From the NCBI GenBank assembly GCA_019359245.1, contig JAHHHR010000014.1, forward strand, positions 62,001 through 126,000: DNA of 64,000 bases. The letters run 5' to 3'. Position 1 is the first letter of the stretch. The number at the start of each line of letters is the position of its first letter. The DNA is from Nostoc desertorum CM1-VF14 (lineage in GTDB: Bacteria; Cyanobacteriota; Cyanobacteriia; Cyanobacteriales; Nostocaceae). The notes beneath the pieces were generated by a model that saw nothing but the letters and a program-made list of their open reading frames with translations, was not told where the DNA came from and did not search any database. This document shows, one piece after another, positions 26,888-36,715 of this stretch. A program made the position numbers and the translations under genes.

Positions 26888-28573
26888 ATGCTGCGACTAG
26901 AACATATAAGTAAAATTTATCCCACAGGCGAAGTTCTCAAAGATATCAACTGGGAAGTTAAACCAGGCGATCGCATTGGCTTAGTCGGTGTCAACGGTGC
27001 TGGAAAATCCACCCAGTTAAAGATAATTTCTGGGGAAATGGAACCCACCTCTGGCGTAATTATCCGTCCTAATAGCTTACATATAGCCTACCTCAACCAA
27101 GAGTTTGAAGTAGACCCCACCCGCACCGTTAGAGAAGAATTTTGGACTGTCTTCAAAGAAGCCAACGAAGTACAGTTATCTCTAGCGCATGTGCCACAAG
27201 AGATGGAAACGGCTAGCCCAGAAGAACTGGATCGGCTAATCGACAAGTTGGATCGGTTGCAGCGCAAATTTGAAGCCTTGGATGGCTACAACTTAGATGC
27301 ACGCATCGGGAAAATTTTACCAGAGATGGGGTTTGGGCTAGAAGATGGCGATCGCCTTGTTAGTGCCTTCAGTGGTGGTTGGCAAATGCGGATGAGTTTA
27401 GGTAAAATCCTCCTGCAAAAACCCGACTTGTTGCTGCTGGATGAACCGACTAACCACCTAGATTTAGAAACCATTGAGTGGTTGGAAAATTACCTCAGAG
27501 GGCTGATTACCCCGATGGTAATAGTCTCCCATGACCGAGAGTTCCTTGACCGCCTCTGCACCCAAATTGTGGAAACTGAACGTGGCGTTTCCAGTACCTA
27601 CCTTGGTAACTACTCAGCATATTTGGAACAAAAAGCCGAAAGTCAATCAGCACAACTGAGTGCTTACGAACGTCAGCAAAAAGAATTAGAAAAACAGCAA
27701 ACCTTTGTTGATAGATTCCGCGCCAGTGCTACCCGCAGTACCCAGGCAAAAAGCCGGGAAAAACAACTCGACAAAATTGAGCGCATTGAAGCACCCATTG
27801 CTGGGGTAAGAACTCTACATTTCCGTTTTCCACCTGCACCCCGCAGTGGACGCGAGGTAGTGGATATTAAAGATTTAACTCATCTTTATGGTGATAAAAT
27901 CCTATTTTTGGCAGCAAATCTGCTCATTGAAAGAGGCGATCGCATTGCTTTTCTTGGCCCTAACGGTGCTGGAAAATCTACCCTTCTGCGCGTAATTATG
28001 GGTATGGAACCGCCCACAGAAGGTAGCGTTCAATTAGGGGATCATAACGTTATCCCTGGTTACTTTGAGCAAAATCAAGCTGAAGCTTTAGACTTGAAGA
28101 AAACTGTCATGGAAACTATCCATGATGAAGTTCCAGACTGGGATAATCAAGAAGTCCGCACGCTTTTGGGACGCTTCTTATTTACTGGTGATACTGTATT
28201 TAAGGCAGTTGGAGCATTAAGTGGAGGAGAAAAAGCTCGTCTGGCGTTGGCAAAAATGCTCTTACGTCCCGCGAACTTACTAATTCTAGATGAGCCGACA
28301 AACCACCTAGATATTCCAGCGAAGGAAATGCTGGAAGAAGCCCTCAAAAATTATGACGGTACGGCAATTGTAGTTTCACATGATCGCTACTTTATTTCTC
28401 AAGTAGCTAACAAAATCGTCGAAATTCGTGATGGTGAATTCCGCGTTTACTTAGGAGACTATCATTACTATCTCCAGAAAATTGCCGAAGAAAAAGAACA
28501 AGCAAAGTTAGCTGCGATCGCTGCCGAAAAAGCGGCTAAAAAAGCTGCAAAAGCTTCCACTAAAAGGAAATAA
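26888..28573 (+). CDS. ABC-F family ATPase
   Basis: A 561-residue soluble protein with two ABC domains and no membrane helices. Walker A motifs are GVNGAGKS near residue 34 and GPNGAGKS near residue 358. Signature and Walker B blocks are FSGGWQMRMS...LLLLDEPTNHLD and LSGGEKARLA...LLILDEPTNHLD. Between the domains is the charged linker typical of ABC-F proteins, which bind the ribosomal E site and rescue or regulate translation. The tail is lysine and alanine rich. The exact subgroup (Uup, EttA-like or YdiF) is not determined. Confidence 0.93.
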   Translation: MLRLEHISKIYPTGEVLKDINWEVKPGDRIGLVGVNGAGKSTQLKIISGEMEPTSGVIIRPNSLHIAYLNQEFEVDPTRTVREEFWTVFKEANEVQLSLAHVPQEMETASPEELDRLIDKLDRLQRKFEALDGYNLDARIGKILPEMGFGLEDGDRLVSAFSGGWQMRMSLGKILLQKPDLLLLDEPTNHLDLETIEWLENYLRGLITPMVIVSHDREFLDRLCTQIVETERGVSSTYLGNYSAYLEQKAESQSAQLSAYERQQKELEKQQTFVDRFRASATRSTQAKSREKQLDKIERIEAPIAGVRTLHFRFPPAPRSGREVVDIKDLTHLYGDKILFLAANLLIERGDRIAFLGPNGAGKSTLLRVIMGMEPPTEGSVQLGDHNVIPGYFEQNQAEALDLKKTVMETIHDEVPDWDNQEVRTLLGRFLFTGDTVFKAVGALSGGEKARLALAKMLLRPANLLILDEPTNHLDIPAKEMLEEALKNYDGTAIVVSHDRYFISQVANKIVEIRDGEFRVYLGDYHYYLQKIAEEKEQAKLAAIAAEKAAKKAAKASTKRK

Positions 28574-28589
28574 GTGATTGAATACGGGC

Positions 28590-28619
28590 TTAGTAGTAGT
28601 GCTAAAATGCTACTACTAA
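28590..28619 (+). terminator. Hairpin after the ABC-F gene
   Basis: TTAGTAGTAG and CTACTACTAA form a perfect 10-bp stem with a 10-base loop, 17 bases after the stop codon. No long T run follows, so termination is likely but not proven. Confidence 0.45.
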
Positions 28620-28732
28620 GTAATCATTTGTTATTAGCGATCAACAGCATTACAGAAAAATTGTTAAATTTTAAAAAATCATTCAAAAAACTGCAAGTCT
28701 TTCATAAAAGAAATTAATAAGCAAAAATTCAC

Positions 28733-28760
28733 TTGCGGCGTGGATTAGCAGTGGTATCAT
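28733..28760 (+). promoter_or_regulatory. Possible promoter of gpmI
   Basis: TTGCGG and TATCAT are separated by 16 bases, about 35 bases before the gpmI ATG. This is a plausible sigma-70-type promoter found by eye. Confidence 0.3.
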
Positions 28761-28794
28761 TCGGATATTACAAAAAGTAAAGGGCAATTTTACT

Positions 28795-30393
28795 ATGACC
28801 AAAGCACCTGTTGCTCCTGTGGTGCTAGTCATTTTAGACGGATGGGGCTACTGCGAAGAAAAGCGAGGAAACGCTATTAATGCTGCTAAAACTCCCATTG
28901 TGGACAGTTTATGGACAGCTTACCCGCATACCCTCATCCGCACATCAGGAAAAGCCGTAGGGTTGCCAGAAGGTCAAATGGGCAACTCGGAAGTAGGTCA
29001 TTTGAACATTGGTGCTGGGCGAGTTGTACCGCAAGAACTGGTACGCATCTCTGATGCGGTCGAAGACGGTTCTATTGCCTTAAACCCAGCACTCGTCAAA
29101 ATTTGCCAGGAAGTTCGCTCTCGGAATAGCAAGCTGCATCTAGTAGGCCTTTGTTCTGAGGGAGGGGTACATTCTCATATCACCCATCTATTCGGACTAC
29201 TTGACTTAGCTAAAGACCAGCGAATTTCAGAAGTTTGTATTCACGCCATTACCGATGGTCGTGACACCGCCCCAACTGACGGTGCAAGAGCAATTACACT
29301 GCTGCAAAATTATATAGACCGCACAGGAATTGGGCGCATAGTCACCCTCAGCGGTCGCTACTACGCGATGGATCGCGATCACCGCTGGGATCGGGTCAAA
29401 CGCGCCTATGACGTGATGACTCAAGATGGTTCAGGTGATAATCGCAACGCCGTGGAAATCTTGCAAGCATCTTACGCCGAAGGGGTAAAAGATGAATTTG
29501 TCAACCCCATCCGAATTGCACCCGGCGCAATAGAACCAGGGGATGGGGTGATATTTTTCAACTTCCGCCCCGATCGCTCTAGACAACTGACTCAAGCTTT
29601 AGTCAGTCCCACTTTTAACGGTTTTGAAAGACAGCAAATCACACCACTGTCTTTTGTCACCTTTACACAGTATGATTCAGACTTACCCGTGGCTGTAGCC
29701 TTTGAGCCGCAGAATCTCAGTAATATTCTGGGAGAAGTCATAGCCAATCATGGTCTGAATCAGTTCCGCACCGCCGAAACAGAAAAATACGCCCACGTCA
29801 CCTATTTCTTTAATGGGGGTCTGGAGGAACCTTTTGCTGGAGAAGATCGGGAATTAGTAAGCAGCCCAATGGTAGCTACTTACGATCACGCCCCAGCGAT
29901 GTCAGCAGCAGCAGTTACAGATGTTGCGATCGCAGCGGTTCAAAAAGGTACGTATTCCTTAGTTGTGATTAACTATGCCAACCCAGACATGGTAGGGCAT
30001 ACTGGTCAAATCGACGCTACCATTACAGCAATTGAAACAGTTGATCGCTGTTTGGGACGCTTATTAGAGAGCGTTATCAAAGCTGGCGGCACAACACTTA
30101 TTACTGCCGACCACGGCAACGCTGAGTATATGCTAGATGAAGGGGGTAATCCCTGGACAGCTCATACTACTAACCCAGTCCCCTTCATTTTGGTGGAAGG
30201 AGAAAGAGTTAAAATCCCTGGATATGGTACAAATGTCGAACTGCGAAGCGATGGCAAGCTATCCGACATCGCCCCCACAATTCTAGAGATTTTACAGCTG
30301 CCTCAGCCACCAGAAATGACCGGGCGATCGCTGCTGAAAACAGCAGATTATGAACTGCAACGCACTCGCACCCCCGTGCAAGTAGGATTGTAA
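28795..30393 (+). CDS. gpmI: 2,3-bisphosphoglycerate-independent phosphoglycerate mutase
   Basis: The enzyme interconverts 3- and 2-phosphoglycerate in glycolysis and carbon fixation output. In cyanobacteria it is the target of PirC (PII-interacting regulator) control. The 532-residue protein has the metal-binding LDGWG (Asp15), the phosphoserine site QMGNSEVGHLNIGAGR (Ser65), the ITDGRDTAP block, and the C-terminal metal site TADHGNAEYM with HTTNPVP. It is full length. secG lies 83 bases downstream on the same strand. Confidence 0.97.
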   Translation: MTKAPVAPVVLVILDGWGYCEEKRGNAINAAKTPIVDSLWTAYPHTLIRTSGKAVGLPEGQMGNSEVGHLNIGAGRVVPQELVRISDAVEDGSIALNPALVKICQEVRSRNSKLHLVGLCSEGGVHSHITHLFGLLDLAKDQRISEVCIHAITDGRDTAPTDGARAITLLQNYIDRTGIGRIVTLSGRYYAMDRDHRWDRVKRAYDVMTQDGSGDNRNAVEILQASYAEGVKDEFVNPIRIAPGAIEPGDGVIFFNFRPDRSRQLTQALVSPTFNGFERQQITPLSFVTFTQYDSDLPVAVAFEPQNLSNILGEVIANHGLNQFRTAETEKYAHVTYFFNGGLEEPFAGEDRELVSSPMVATYDHAPAMSAAAVTDVAIAAVQKGTYSLVVINYANPDMVGHTGQIDATITAIETVDRCLGRLLESVIKAGGTTLITADHGNAEYMLDEGGNPWTAHTTNPVPFILVEGERVKIPGYGTNVELRSDGKLSDIAPTILEILQLPQPPEMTGRSLLKTADYELQRTRTPVQVGL

Positions 30394-30476
30394 AAGATTG
30401 CTGAGTACTGAGTTAGGAGTTTTTAGTGAACTCCTGACTCCTGTTTTTTAAAACTTGTTATAAATGAGATTCCATC

Positions 30477-30710
30477 ATGACAGTTACTAATATCGTGCAA
30501 GGCATTTGGGCGTTTTCCGCCACTGGTTTGATTATCTTGGTTTTACTGCATAGCCCTAAAGGTGATGGCATTGGAGCCATTGGCGGACAAGCCCAGCTAT
30601 TTAGCAGTACCAAAAGTGCAGAAAATACTTTAAATCGAATTACTTGGGCATTGACAGTAATCTTTTTAGGTTTAACAGTGGTTTTAAGTGCCGGTTGGTT
30701 GCCTAAATAA
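30477..30710 (+). CDS. secG: Protein translocase subunit SecG
   Basis: SecG assists the SecYE channel. The 77-residue protein has two membrane helices (about residues 4-24 and 54-74) around the conserved loop SPKGDGIGAIGGQAQLF. The gpmI-secG order is frequent in cyanobacteria. A zincin protease gene starts 10 bases after its stop. Confidence 0.95.
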   Translation: MTVTNIVQGIWAFSATGLIILVLLHSPKGDGIGAIGGQAQLFSSTKSAENTLNRITWALTVIFLGLTVVLSAGWLPK

Positions 30711-30720
30711 GGATAGGTTA

Positions 30721-31536
30721 ATGGGGAAAATAACCCAACACCCAATACTTAAGAGCCTAATAAATTTAATTTCACGGCGGTTAATTACAGCCCTTGCCTT
30801 TTTTCTTGGCACAGGGCTGTTAATCGTTTTTACTAATCTCCAGTCAAGTGACGGGTTTACAATAATACCAAAATATATATATTCAAATTTAATAATTTCT
30901 CTATCTCCATCATCTCCTCCAAAACCTCATCCCTTACCGCCTACACTCGCACAGTGGCAAGATAATACTAACAGGGGTAACTACTTTTCCCAAGTCACAA
31001 AAACCCAAGTTGGTTATTTAATCTGGTCACATTTTCCTGTTCGAGTTTACGTAGAACCACCAAAAGCCGTCAGCGAAAAACAAGCTCAAGTATGGGTTAA
31101 CGCTGTCTTGCAGAGTGTACAAGAATGGAGTACTTATTTGCCTTTAACAGTAATCGAACGGCCAGAAGTTGCTGATATTAAGATTGTACGAAAAGCGCCA
31201 CCTCTACAAATTTTTCCTGGTAGTAATATACCCCGGGCGCGATCGGCACAAACTACTTACGAGTTATATACTAGCAACAAAGTTTTATCCCACCGCTTCA
31301 CCATCTTGCTAAGTCCCAGTCAAACAGGTGAATATCTCATTGCAGCTACCCGCCACGAATTCGGTCATGCACTGGGAATTTGGGGTCATAGTCCGTTACA
31401 AACTGATGCGCTATATTTTTCCCAAGTTCGTCAACCGCCGCCTATTTCTCCTAGAGATGTAAATACTCTAAAGCGGGTTTATGAACAGCCAACTACTTTG
31501 GGATGGCCTTTCGTAGATAATTCAAAAATTAATTGA
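30721..31536 (+). CDS. Membrane-anchored zincin-type metalloprotease
   Basis: A 271-residue protein with an N-terminal membrane helix at about residues 21-40 and a proline-rich linker near 68-80. The C-terminal catalytic domain contains HEFGHALGIWGHS, with zinc ligands His212 and His216, catalytic Glu213 and a third His223. It resembles matrixin/metzincin-like predicted peptidases. The spacing to the last histidine is one residue longer than in the classic HExxHxxGxxH. It probably acts outside the plasma membrane. The start at ATG 30721 has AAGGATAGG upstream; it is likely co-transcribed with secG. Confidence 0.85.
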   Translation: MGKITQHPILKSLINLISRRLITALAFFLGTGLLIVFTNLQSSDGFTIIPKYIYSNLIISLSPSSPPKPHPLPPTLAQWQDNTNRGNYFSQVTKTQVGYLIWSHFPVRVYVEPPKAVSEKQAQVWVNAVLQSVQEWSTYLPLTVIERPEVADIKIVRKAPPLQIFPGSNIPRARSAQTTYELYTSNKVLSHRFTILLSPSQTGEYLIAATRHEFGHALGIWGHSPLQTDALYFSQVRQPPPISPRDVNTLKRVYEQPTTLGWPFVDNSKIN

Positions 31537-31593
31537 TTGATAGGTAGACCATAAGCTCGTCACTACGGAAAAAATGCTACTAATAGCGAAATA

Positions 31594-32026
31594 ATGGCAA
31601 ATCCGTACCAACTTGTACTTGATACTAATTTACTGCTTATTGGTTTACGATCTAACCGTGGTGCATCTTACAAACTGTTAACAATTCTGAATGATAGACG
31701 TTGGCAGTTAAATGTCTCTACCACCTTAGTTTTCGAGTATGAAGAAACTCTCAAACGAGAAAAAGAGCAGCTTGGATTGAGCGATGAAGATATTAACAAC
31801 GTTATTGGAGCTATTTGTAGAATCGCCAATTAGATGTAGCATTTTCTATTTATGGCGGACAGTAGCACGCGATCCTGATGATGATTTTCTCATCGATTTA
31901 GCTGTTGAATGCCAAGCCGACTTTATCATCACTTACAATCAAAAAGATTTACAAGCAGCCCAAAAATTCGGGCTGAGGGTAGGTTCACCCAAAGAATTCT
32001 TGCAAATAGTAGGAGAAATCCCATGA
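31594..32026 (+). pseudogene. PIN-domain toxin broken by a single-base frameshift
   Basis: The first frame reads QLVLDTNLLLIGLRSNRGAS, with the first PIN aspartate, and breaks at 31831 after CRIAN. The second frame continues CSIFYLWRTVARDPDDDFLI, with the acidic PIN residues, to QIVGEIP. Removing one T at about 31831 joins them as IAN-RCSIFYLWR, the normal sequence of this family of PIN toxins (RNases of toxin-antitoxin pairs). The stop overlaps the start of the antitoxin gene. It may be a genuine mutation or a sequencing error. Confidence 0.82.
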
Positions 32027-32259
32027 CTAACTTAAATGTACAACTACCCGAATCTTTATATAAACAAATTGAAGCTTTAGCAGCCAGAGAAAATATTTCT
32101 ATTGAACAACTTGCAACTATTGCCTTATCTGCACAAGTTTCCGCATGGATGACCAAAGACTATTTGGAAGAGAAAGCCAAAAGCGGTAGTTGGGAAAAAT
32201 TTCAGCAAGTTTTGAATAAAGTGCCTAATGTAGAACCAGAAGAATACGACGAATTGTAG
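32023..32259 (+). CDS. Antitoxin-like protein paired with the PIN toxin
   Basis: A 78-residue protein reading NLNVQLPESLYKQIEALAAR then NISIEQLATIALSAQVSAWM, which fits a ribbon-helix-helix or related antitoxin N-terminus with a flexible acidic C-terminus (VEPEEYDEL) that could block the toxin. It starts at an ATGA overlap with the PIN gene. It appears intact although the toxin is broken, so it may survive as an orphan. Confidence 0.75.
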   Translation: MTNLNVQLPESLYKQIEALAARENISIEQLATIALSAQVSAWMTKDYLEEKAKSGSWEKFQQVLNKVPNVEPEEYDEL

Positions 32260-32328
32260 TGACTTAATTTCTTGGTGTTGCTGATTTAAAATATGAATAT
32301 ATTTAGCGCAAAGAATAAGAATTTAAGA

Positions 32329-32478
32329 TTAAGGCAACCAATTTTTATCTAAAATTTCCTTTAAGGTATAAGGACATAATTCAGGTAAATTGGTTAAATT
32401 TGTTTTAGCCTTAACATAATCTAAGGCATTGCTATAAATTATGCTGAAATTATCCTCTAAATTGGCTACAGCGATATA
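32329..32478 (-). pseudogene. DUF29 C-terminal remnant
   Basis: Between two in-frame stops the minus strand encodes 49 residues including YVKAKTNLTNLPELCPYTLK and EILDKNWLP. This is the recognisable end of DUF29 proteins (TxL-x-x-x-P-x-x-CPYTL-x-x-IL). No start or N-terminal part is present, so it is a gene fragment. Confidence 0.6.
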
Positions 32479-32508
32479 TTAAAACAGGTATAGTTATAGT
32501 TCAGAAAA

Positions 32509-33306
32509 ATGGAAAAACGTACTTATTACAATAACATTGCTCACATTTACGACCAAACCCGTTGGTTAACAACATCCGTCGCTGAGGAAGTTGCAGATTT
32601 TATTCTTGAATTAGTAGATGCAACACCTGAGACATCCTTTTTAGAGCCTGGTGTGGGTACGGGCTTGAATGTTCTTCCTTTCGTCAAACGCGGCTATTCT
32701 GTAACTGGAATTGATGTTTCTCAACCAATGATTGACCAATTTAAGCAGAAACTGCACAACATTTCTCAAAATCTGAGGCTGATTCATGCAGATGCTTCTC
32801 AATTTCCTTTCCCAGATCAGAGTTTTGACGTTGTGTTAACTGTTCACATGATTCACGGCATTTCAAATCGAAAAATGTTTCTGGATGAAGTTGATCGCGT
32901 ATTGAAACCACAAGGTTTTTATCTCAATGCTCAATGGATTACTCCACCTGCACGTATGGAATTTGAGCGTTATTTTAGAGCTATTTTAGCTAAATACGAA
33001 GTGGAAGAAACATCAAAACAGGTCAAGAAAGTAATCGAACAAATTAACCTAGAAGACTATTTTCACAGTAAAGGTTATCGTTCAAATTATGTGATTGCCA
33101 AAGAATGGACAGTAAGCAATACAGTGGAAGAACTCCTCGGTTTTTTGAAATTACGCGCCTACGGTTTATGTTGGTTGGTATCGGATGAGATATTCCCTCG
33201 TGTCATGAGAGAGTTTGAAGAGTTTTGTGTTGAACATTATGGTTCTTTGGAAACAGAGTTATCATCCCAAGCAAAGTTTGAGATATGGGCATATACAGCA
33301 AGCTAA
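32509..33306 (+). CDS. SAM-dependent class I methyltransferase
   Basis: The 265-residue protein has SAM motif I FLEPGVGTGLNVLPF near residues 43-57, motif II GIDVSQPMIDQF near 65-76, and a motif III-like FDVVLTVHMIHG near 106-117, typical of the Methyltransf_11 group. The C-terminal half is variable and probably binds the substrate, which is unknown. It is flanked by repeats and a gene fragment and has no operon partner. Confidence 0.9.
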   Translation: MEKRTYYNNIAHIYDQTRWLTTSVAEEVADFILELVDATPETSFLEPGVGTGLNVLPFVKRGYSVTGIDVSQPMIDQFKQKLHNISQNLRLIHADASQFPFPDQSFDVVLTVHMIHGISNRKMFLDEVDRVLKPQGFYLNAQWITPPARMEFERYFRAILAKYEVEETSKQVKKVIEQINLEDYFHSKGYRSNYVIAKEWTVSNTVEELLGFLKLRAYGLCWLVSDEIFPRVMREFEEFCVEHYGSLETELSSQAKFEIWAYTAS

Positions 33307-33571
33307 AATTACATCAATGCGGATAGCATATAGGTTTTTAAGAAGTTAAAACTATCACCGCCTGTTGCCTGAGCATTAAAAATATTTTTAAGTTCTCAAA
33401 ATTCTACTCGCCAAATACCGGGATTTCGCCACTGTTCTGTGATCATTATTAGAGCAAGGTTCTAATATAAGACTGATGAAGAAAAGTTAAACTGCACGTA
33501 ATGCATCTGGAGAACACTGATAAGCATAAAAATGCGTAGGCAGGCGCAGGCATCGCACTTCCTCCCTTTCC

Positions 33572-34720
33572 CTACGCTCTGCGACTTAGTGGTAGAGGTC
33601 GTTGTGCTAAAACTTCTTTATAAAGTTCTTCCAGTAGAGTAATATTTTTACTAAGGGTATAGCGGTCTAATACACGCTGTCTAGCTTTTTGCCCCAGTAA
33701 GGTTGTTAACTCTGGATGGTCTTGCAACACTGGCAAGAGGGTTCTTAATTGCGATCGCGCTGTTTTAGTACTAATAACTACACCTGCGCCCTTTTCCAAT
33801 ACTTCTCCATCTGCACCGACATCTGTTGCTAAACAAGCCAACCCACATGACATCCCTTCTAACAGAGATAAAGACAAACCCTCTACCAATGAAGGCAAAA
33901 CAAATACATCTGCGCCCCGCAAAATTTCAATACGTCGATCTTCATCAGCGATAAATCCTAACCAGATAATGCCGTATTCTGAACCATAAAACGGCTCTAA
34001 GGAAGACTTCAAAGGGCCGTCGCCAACAATTAGCAACTTACTACCAGGCTCCATTGCAGACTGCTTCCAAGCGCGGAGGAGAGCTTCAACATTTTTCTCT
34101 GGTGCTATGCGCCCCTGATAGACAAACAAGCGTTCGGCTTTAAATTCTGCTTTGACTTGAGAAAATCCCGGAGAATACTTAGCGGTATCAACACCGTTGG
34201 GAATTACGGCAATATTTTCTTCCCGCACACCCATTCGTGCCAATAATTCTCGCTGAATTTGGGAAAATACAATCACGCGATCGTAGTTAACTAAAAAAGG
34301 TGCGTAGAGCTGATAAGCCAAAAGTTGTGTTCCCGATATCAGCTTTGCTCCCTTGCCAGCAAACGGTGTGTGAAAAGTGGCAATTAAGGGCAACCTCAGT
34401 TCCTCACAGATTTCCGGTAGAACAAAGTCTAGAGGAGATAGGGTTAAGGAAGCATGGACTATATCTGGCTTGATTTCCCGTAGCGACTCCGTTAAAAGTT
34501 TGGTCGCTTTAAAAGTGGGAATTGTATAAACCTGGGACTTGTAAATAAAAGGGAGAGAAACCTCTCGAAGATTTGGCCAATTATCAGGTTCAGACTCTTC
34601 TTGGGCGAAGTGAAGAAAACTAACTTGATGTCCCCTATCTAGCAAAGCATTTGTAATTTCTCGACTGTAGGTGACATTGCCGCAAAAGGGTGATTTTTTT
34701 CCAATCCAGGCTATACGCAT
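33572..34720 (-). CDS. Glycosyltransferase family 4
   Basis: A 382-residue GT-B enzyme. The N-terminal domain starts MRIAWIGKKSPFCGNVTYSR, contains IATFHTPFAGKG, and the C-terminal donor-binding domain has FVYQGRIAPEKNVEALLRAW, LLIVGDGPLKSSLE and FVLPSLVEGLSLSLLEGMSCG with the EX7E-type motif. The acceptor and sugar cannot be read from sequence. The last residues (QRPLPLSRRA) are encoded in repeat-like DNA at the end of the gene. It is monocistronic. Confidence 0.9.
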   Translation of the reverse strand: MRIAWIGKKSPFCGNVTYSREITNALLDRGHQVSFLHFAQEESEPDNWPNLREVSLPFIYKSQVYTIPTFKATKLLTESLREIKPDIVHASLTLSPLDFVLPEICEELRLPLIATFHTPFAGKGAKLISGTQLLAYQLYAPFLVNYDRVIVFSQIQRELLARMGVREENIAVIPNGVDTAKYSPGFSQVKAEFKAERLFVYQGRIAPEKNVEALLRAWKQSAMEPGSKLLIVGDGPLKSSLEPFYGSEYGIIWLGFIADEDRRIEILRGADVFVLPSLVEGLSLSLLEGMSCGLACLATDVGADGEVLEKGAGVVISTKTARSQLRTLLPVLQDHPELTTLLGQKARQRVLDRYTLSKNITLLEELYKEVLAQRPLPLSRRA

Positions 34721-35074
34721 TCTTTATTTAGCTGTAAGAAAAGCGGGTTTGCTCTATTACTTGTGTGTCCTTCGTGATTTTTATTTTATCTAGCTATACT
34801 TGCTGGTTTTTTTAGTTATTACAGATTTCCAGCATAATCTAGTTTAAAAAGCTTATTTTAAGCTGATTAAACCAGTGGATTTATGGCTTTATTTATTCTA
34901 CTTATAAGTTGTTAATTTCTAATATTTAAACAACTTATTCTGACTAATGTCAGATTGATATCCCGCAAGTATGTGATAAATTTTCACTGGACACAGTTTA
35001 GCATGAACACAAAAGCTTTAAAGAAATTACTAATTACTTCAAGGTAATGAATAATAACTCTTGTTAGCTGATAA
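34721..35074. other. 354-bp AT-rich spacer
   Basis: This lies between two minus-strand genes. It is strongly AT-rich with no open frame of interest. The promoter of the GT4 gene and the end of the MFS transcript should be here, but I see no clear motif. Confidence 0.5.
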
Positions 35075-36715
35075 CTACTTATGTGAGTTATACCAGGTTA
35101 ATATACCTCCTGAAAAGACGATCGCAGCTAATCCCAAAAAAACTGCCTGTAATCCCACAAAGGTTTCAGCTACACCTGCTAATGCCAAAGGTAAAGAGAG
35201 AGCAATATTAATTACATTATTTTGTAAACCAAAGACTTTACCGCGCATTTCTGGAGGTGTTTCTGTTTGGATCGCTGTTTGCATAGGAATTCCCACTAAC
35301 GCCCCAAAGATACCTAATAGCGTCACTAGTAACAACACTAGCCATAGTTGGGTTGTAAATACTGATAGACCAATCAGGGATGTTGCCATGCCCATACAAC
35401 CGTACAGACTTAGCTGAGTATAGGAGAAACGTTGACCAAATTGACCAAGAATTGTTGCTCCAGCAGCGATGCCAACACCACCGGCTGCTAGTAAAAAGCC
35501 GAACTGAGAGGCTTTCATGTTGGGAATAACTTCTGCCATACGAACGGCTAGAACAGTTAATGCTGCAAAGACAGAAAACAAGATAATCAACTGAAGCAAA
35601 GCATTGCGGACGCGATGATTTGCTCTGAGGTAGGCAAAACCATCTCGCAAGTCAGAGAACACGTGAGGGAATTCTGTATCGGGGTGGTGCTGTTTTTCCT
35701 TAGTCGCCAAAAGGAATAAAATTAGTCCAGCGATCGCATAACTACCACCTACTAAAAATTCTTTGCCCAAACTACCACTACCACCAATTTGCAACCAAAG
35801 ACCATCCGCGATCGCTAATAACGGTTCCCCGACAGCAAACCCAACAATCACCGATGCCATCATCGTTGTCGTATAAAGCGAATTTGCCGAGAGTAAATCC
35901 TGTTCTTCTACCATTAAGGGAATTGCCGCCTGTTCTGCTGGTGCAAAAAACTGCGTCAGTGTGGAAACCAAAAAAGTCACACCCAGAATGATCAAAAAAC
36001 CTACCGGCAAGACTCCTATGGGTTTCCAGCCATGAGTCAACCACATCAGAAAAGGAATTGACAAAACTAGGATGCCGCGCCAAATATTTGTTGCCACCAG
36101 CACAGCCTTTTTCGACCAGCGATCGACAAACACACCAGCAACGGAACCAAACAATACGGCTGGAATAGTAAAAGCCATCATTAAGGCTGATACCCAACCA
36201 CTAATGCTCTGATTACTAGCCTGAAACTGAGTATTAATCAAAGCAATCATCAACACCAAATAAACTTTATCTGCTAGTTGAGAGAAAACTTGACCGCCCC
36301 AAAGAGCTAAGAAATTAGGATTTTTTAATACAGGCAAAAACCCCTGCTGTTTGACATTTCCTGAAACAGCTTCTCCACCTGAACCAGATCCATCTAATTT
36401 TGGTGGTTCTTTTTCTGGGATATTAGCTACTGGCAAACTCTGCCCATTGCTACCTACCTCAGGAGTGGTTAATTTGTTCTCAGATTTTGTTTCTGATTGA
36501 CTTGGAACATCAGTTTTTGGTATCTGGGCTGTCCAATTTTGATCATTTTTAGAAACATCTTTTGGAGACATTTCTTGGCCATTGATTTGACTAGGTGTAG
36601 ACTTAGAAACAGCACTTAAGTGATTCCTAACTGTAGGATCTAATGCCCTATTCTGTTTTTTGGCGAGGCTTGGTGACAAAGGCAGGATTTTTTTATCCAA
36701 ATCAGACGGTTGCAT
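35075..36715 (-). CDS. MFS transporter with long N-terminal extension
   Basis: A 12-helix major facilitator of about 546 residues, with [20 protein letters not shown] at the first helix and [18 protein letters not shown] as the conserved loop between helices 2 and 3. The C-terminal half contains [20 protein letters not shown]. The first 125 or so residues are hydrophilic, rich in Ser, Lys, Gln and Glu, and precede the membrane part; this is longer than usual. The start is taken at 36715 (MQPSDLD), overlapping the end of recO; an upstream ATG at 36730 is also possible. Substrate unknown. Confidence 0.88.
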   Translation of the reverse strand: MQPSDLDKKILPLSPSLAKKQNRALDPTVRNHLSAVSKSTPSQINGQEMSPKDVSKNDQNWTAQIPKTDVPSQSETKSENKLTTPEVGSNGQSLPVANIPEKEPPKLDGSGSGGEAVSGNVKQQGFLPVLKNPNFLALWGGQVFSQLADKVYLVLMIALINTQFQASNQSISGWVSALMMAFTIPAVLFGSVAGVFVDRWSKKAVLVATNIWRGILVLSIPFLMWLTHGWKPIGVLPVGFLIILGVTFLVSTLTQFFAPAEQAAIPLMVEEQDLLSANSLYTTTMMASVIVGFAVGEPLLAIADGLWLQIGGSGSLGKEFLVGGSYAIAGLILFLLATKEKQHHPDTEFPHVFSDLRDGFAYLRANHRVRNALLQLIILFSVFAALTVLAVRMAEVIPNMKASQFGFLLAAGGVGIAAGATILGQFGQRFSYTQLSLYGCMGMATSLIGLSVFTTQLWLVLLLVTLLGIFGALVGIPMQTAIQTETPPEMRGKVFGLQNNVINIALSLPLALAGVAETFVGLQAVFLGLAAIVFSGGILTWYNSHK

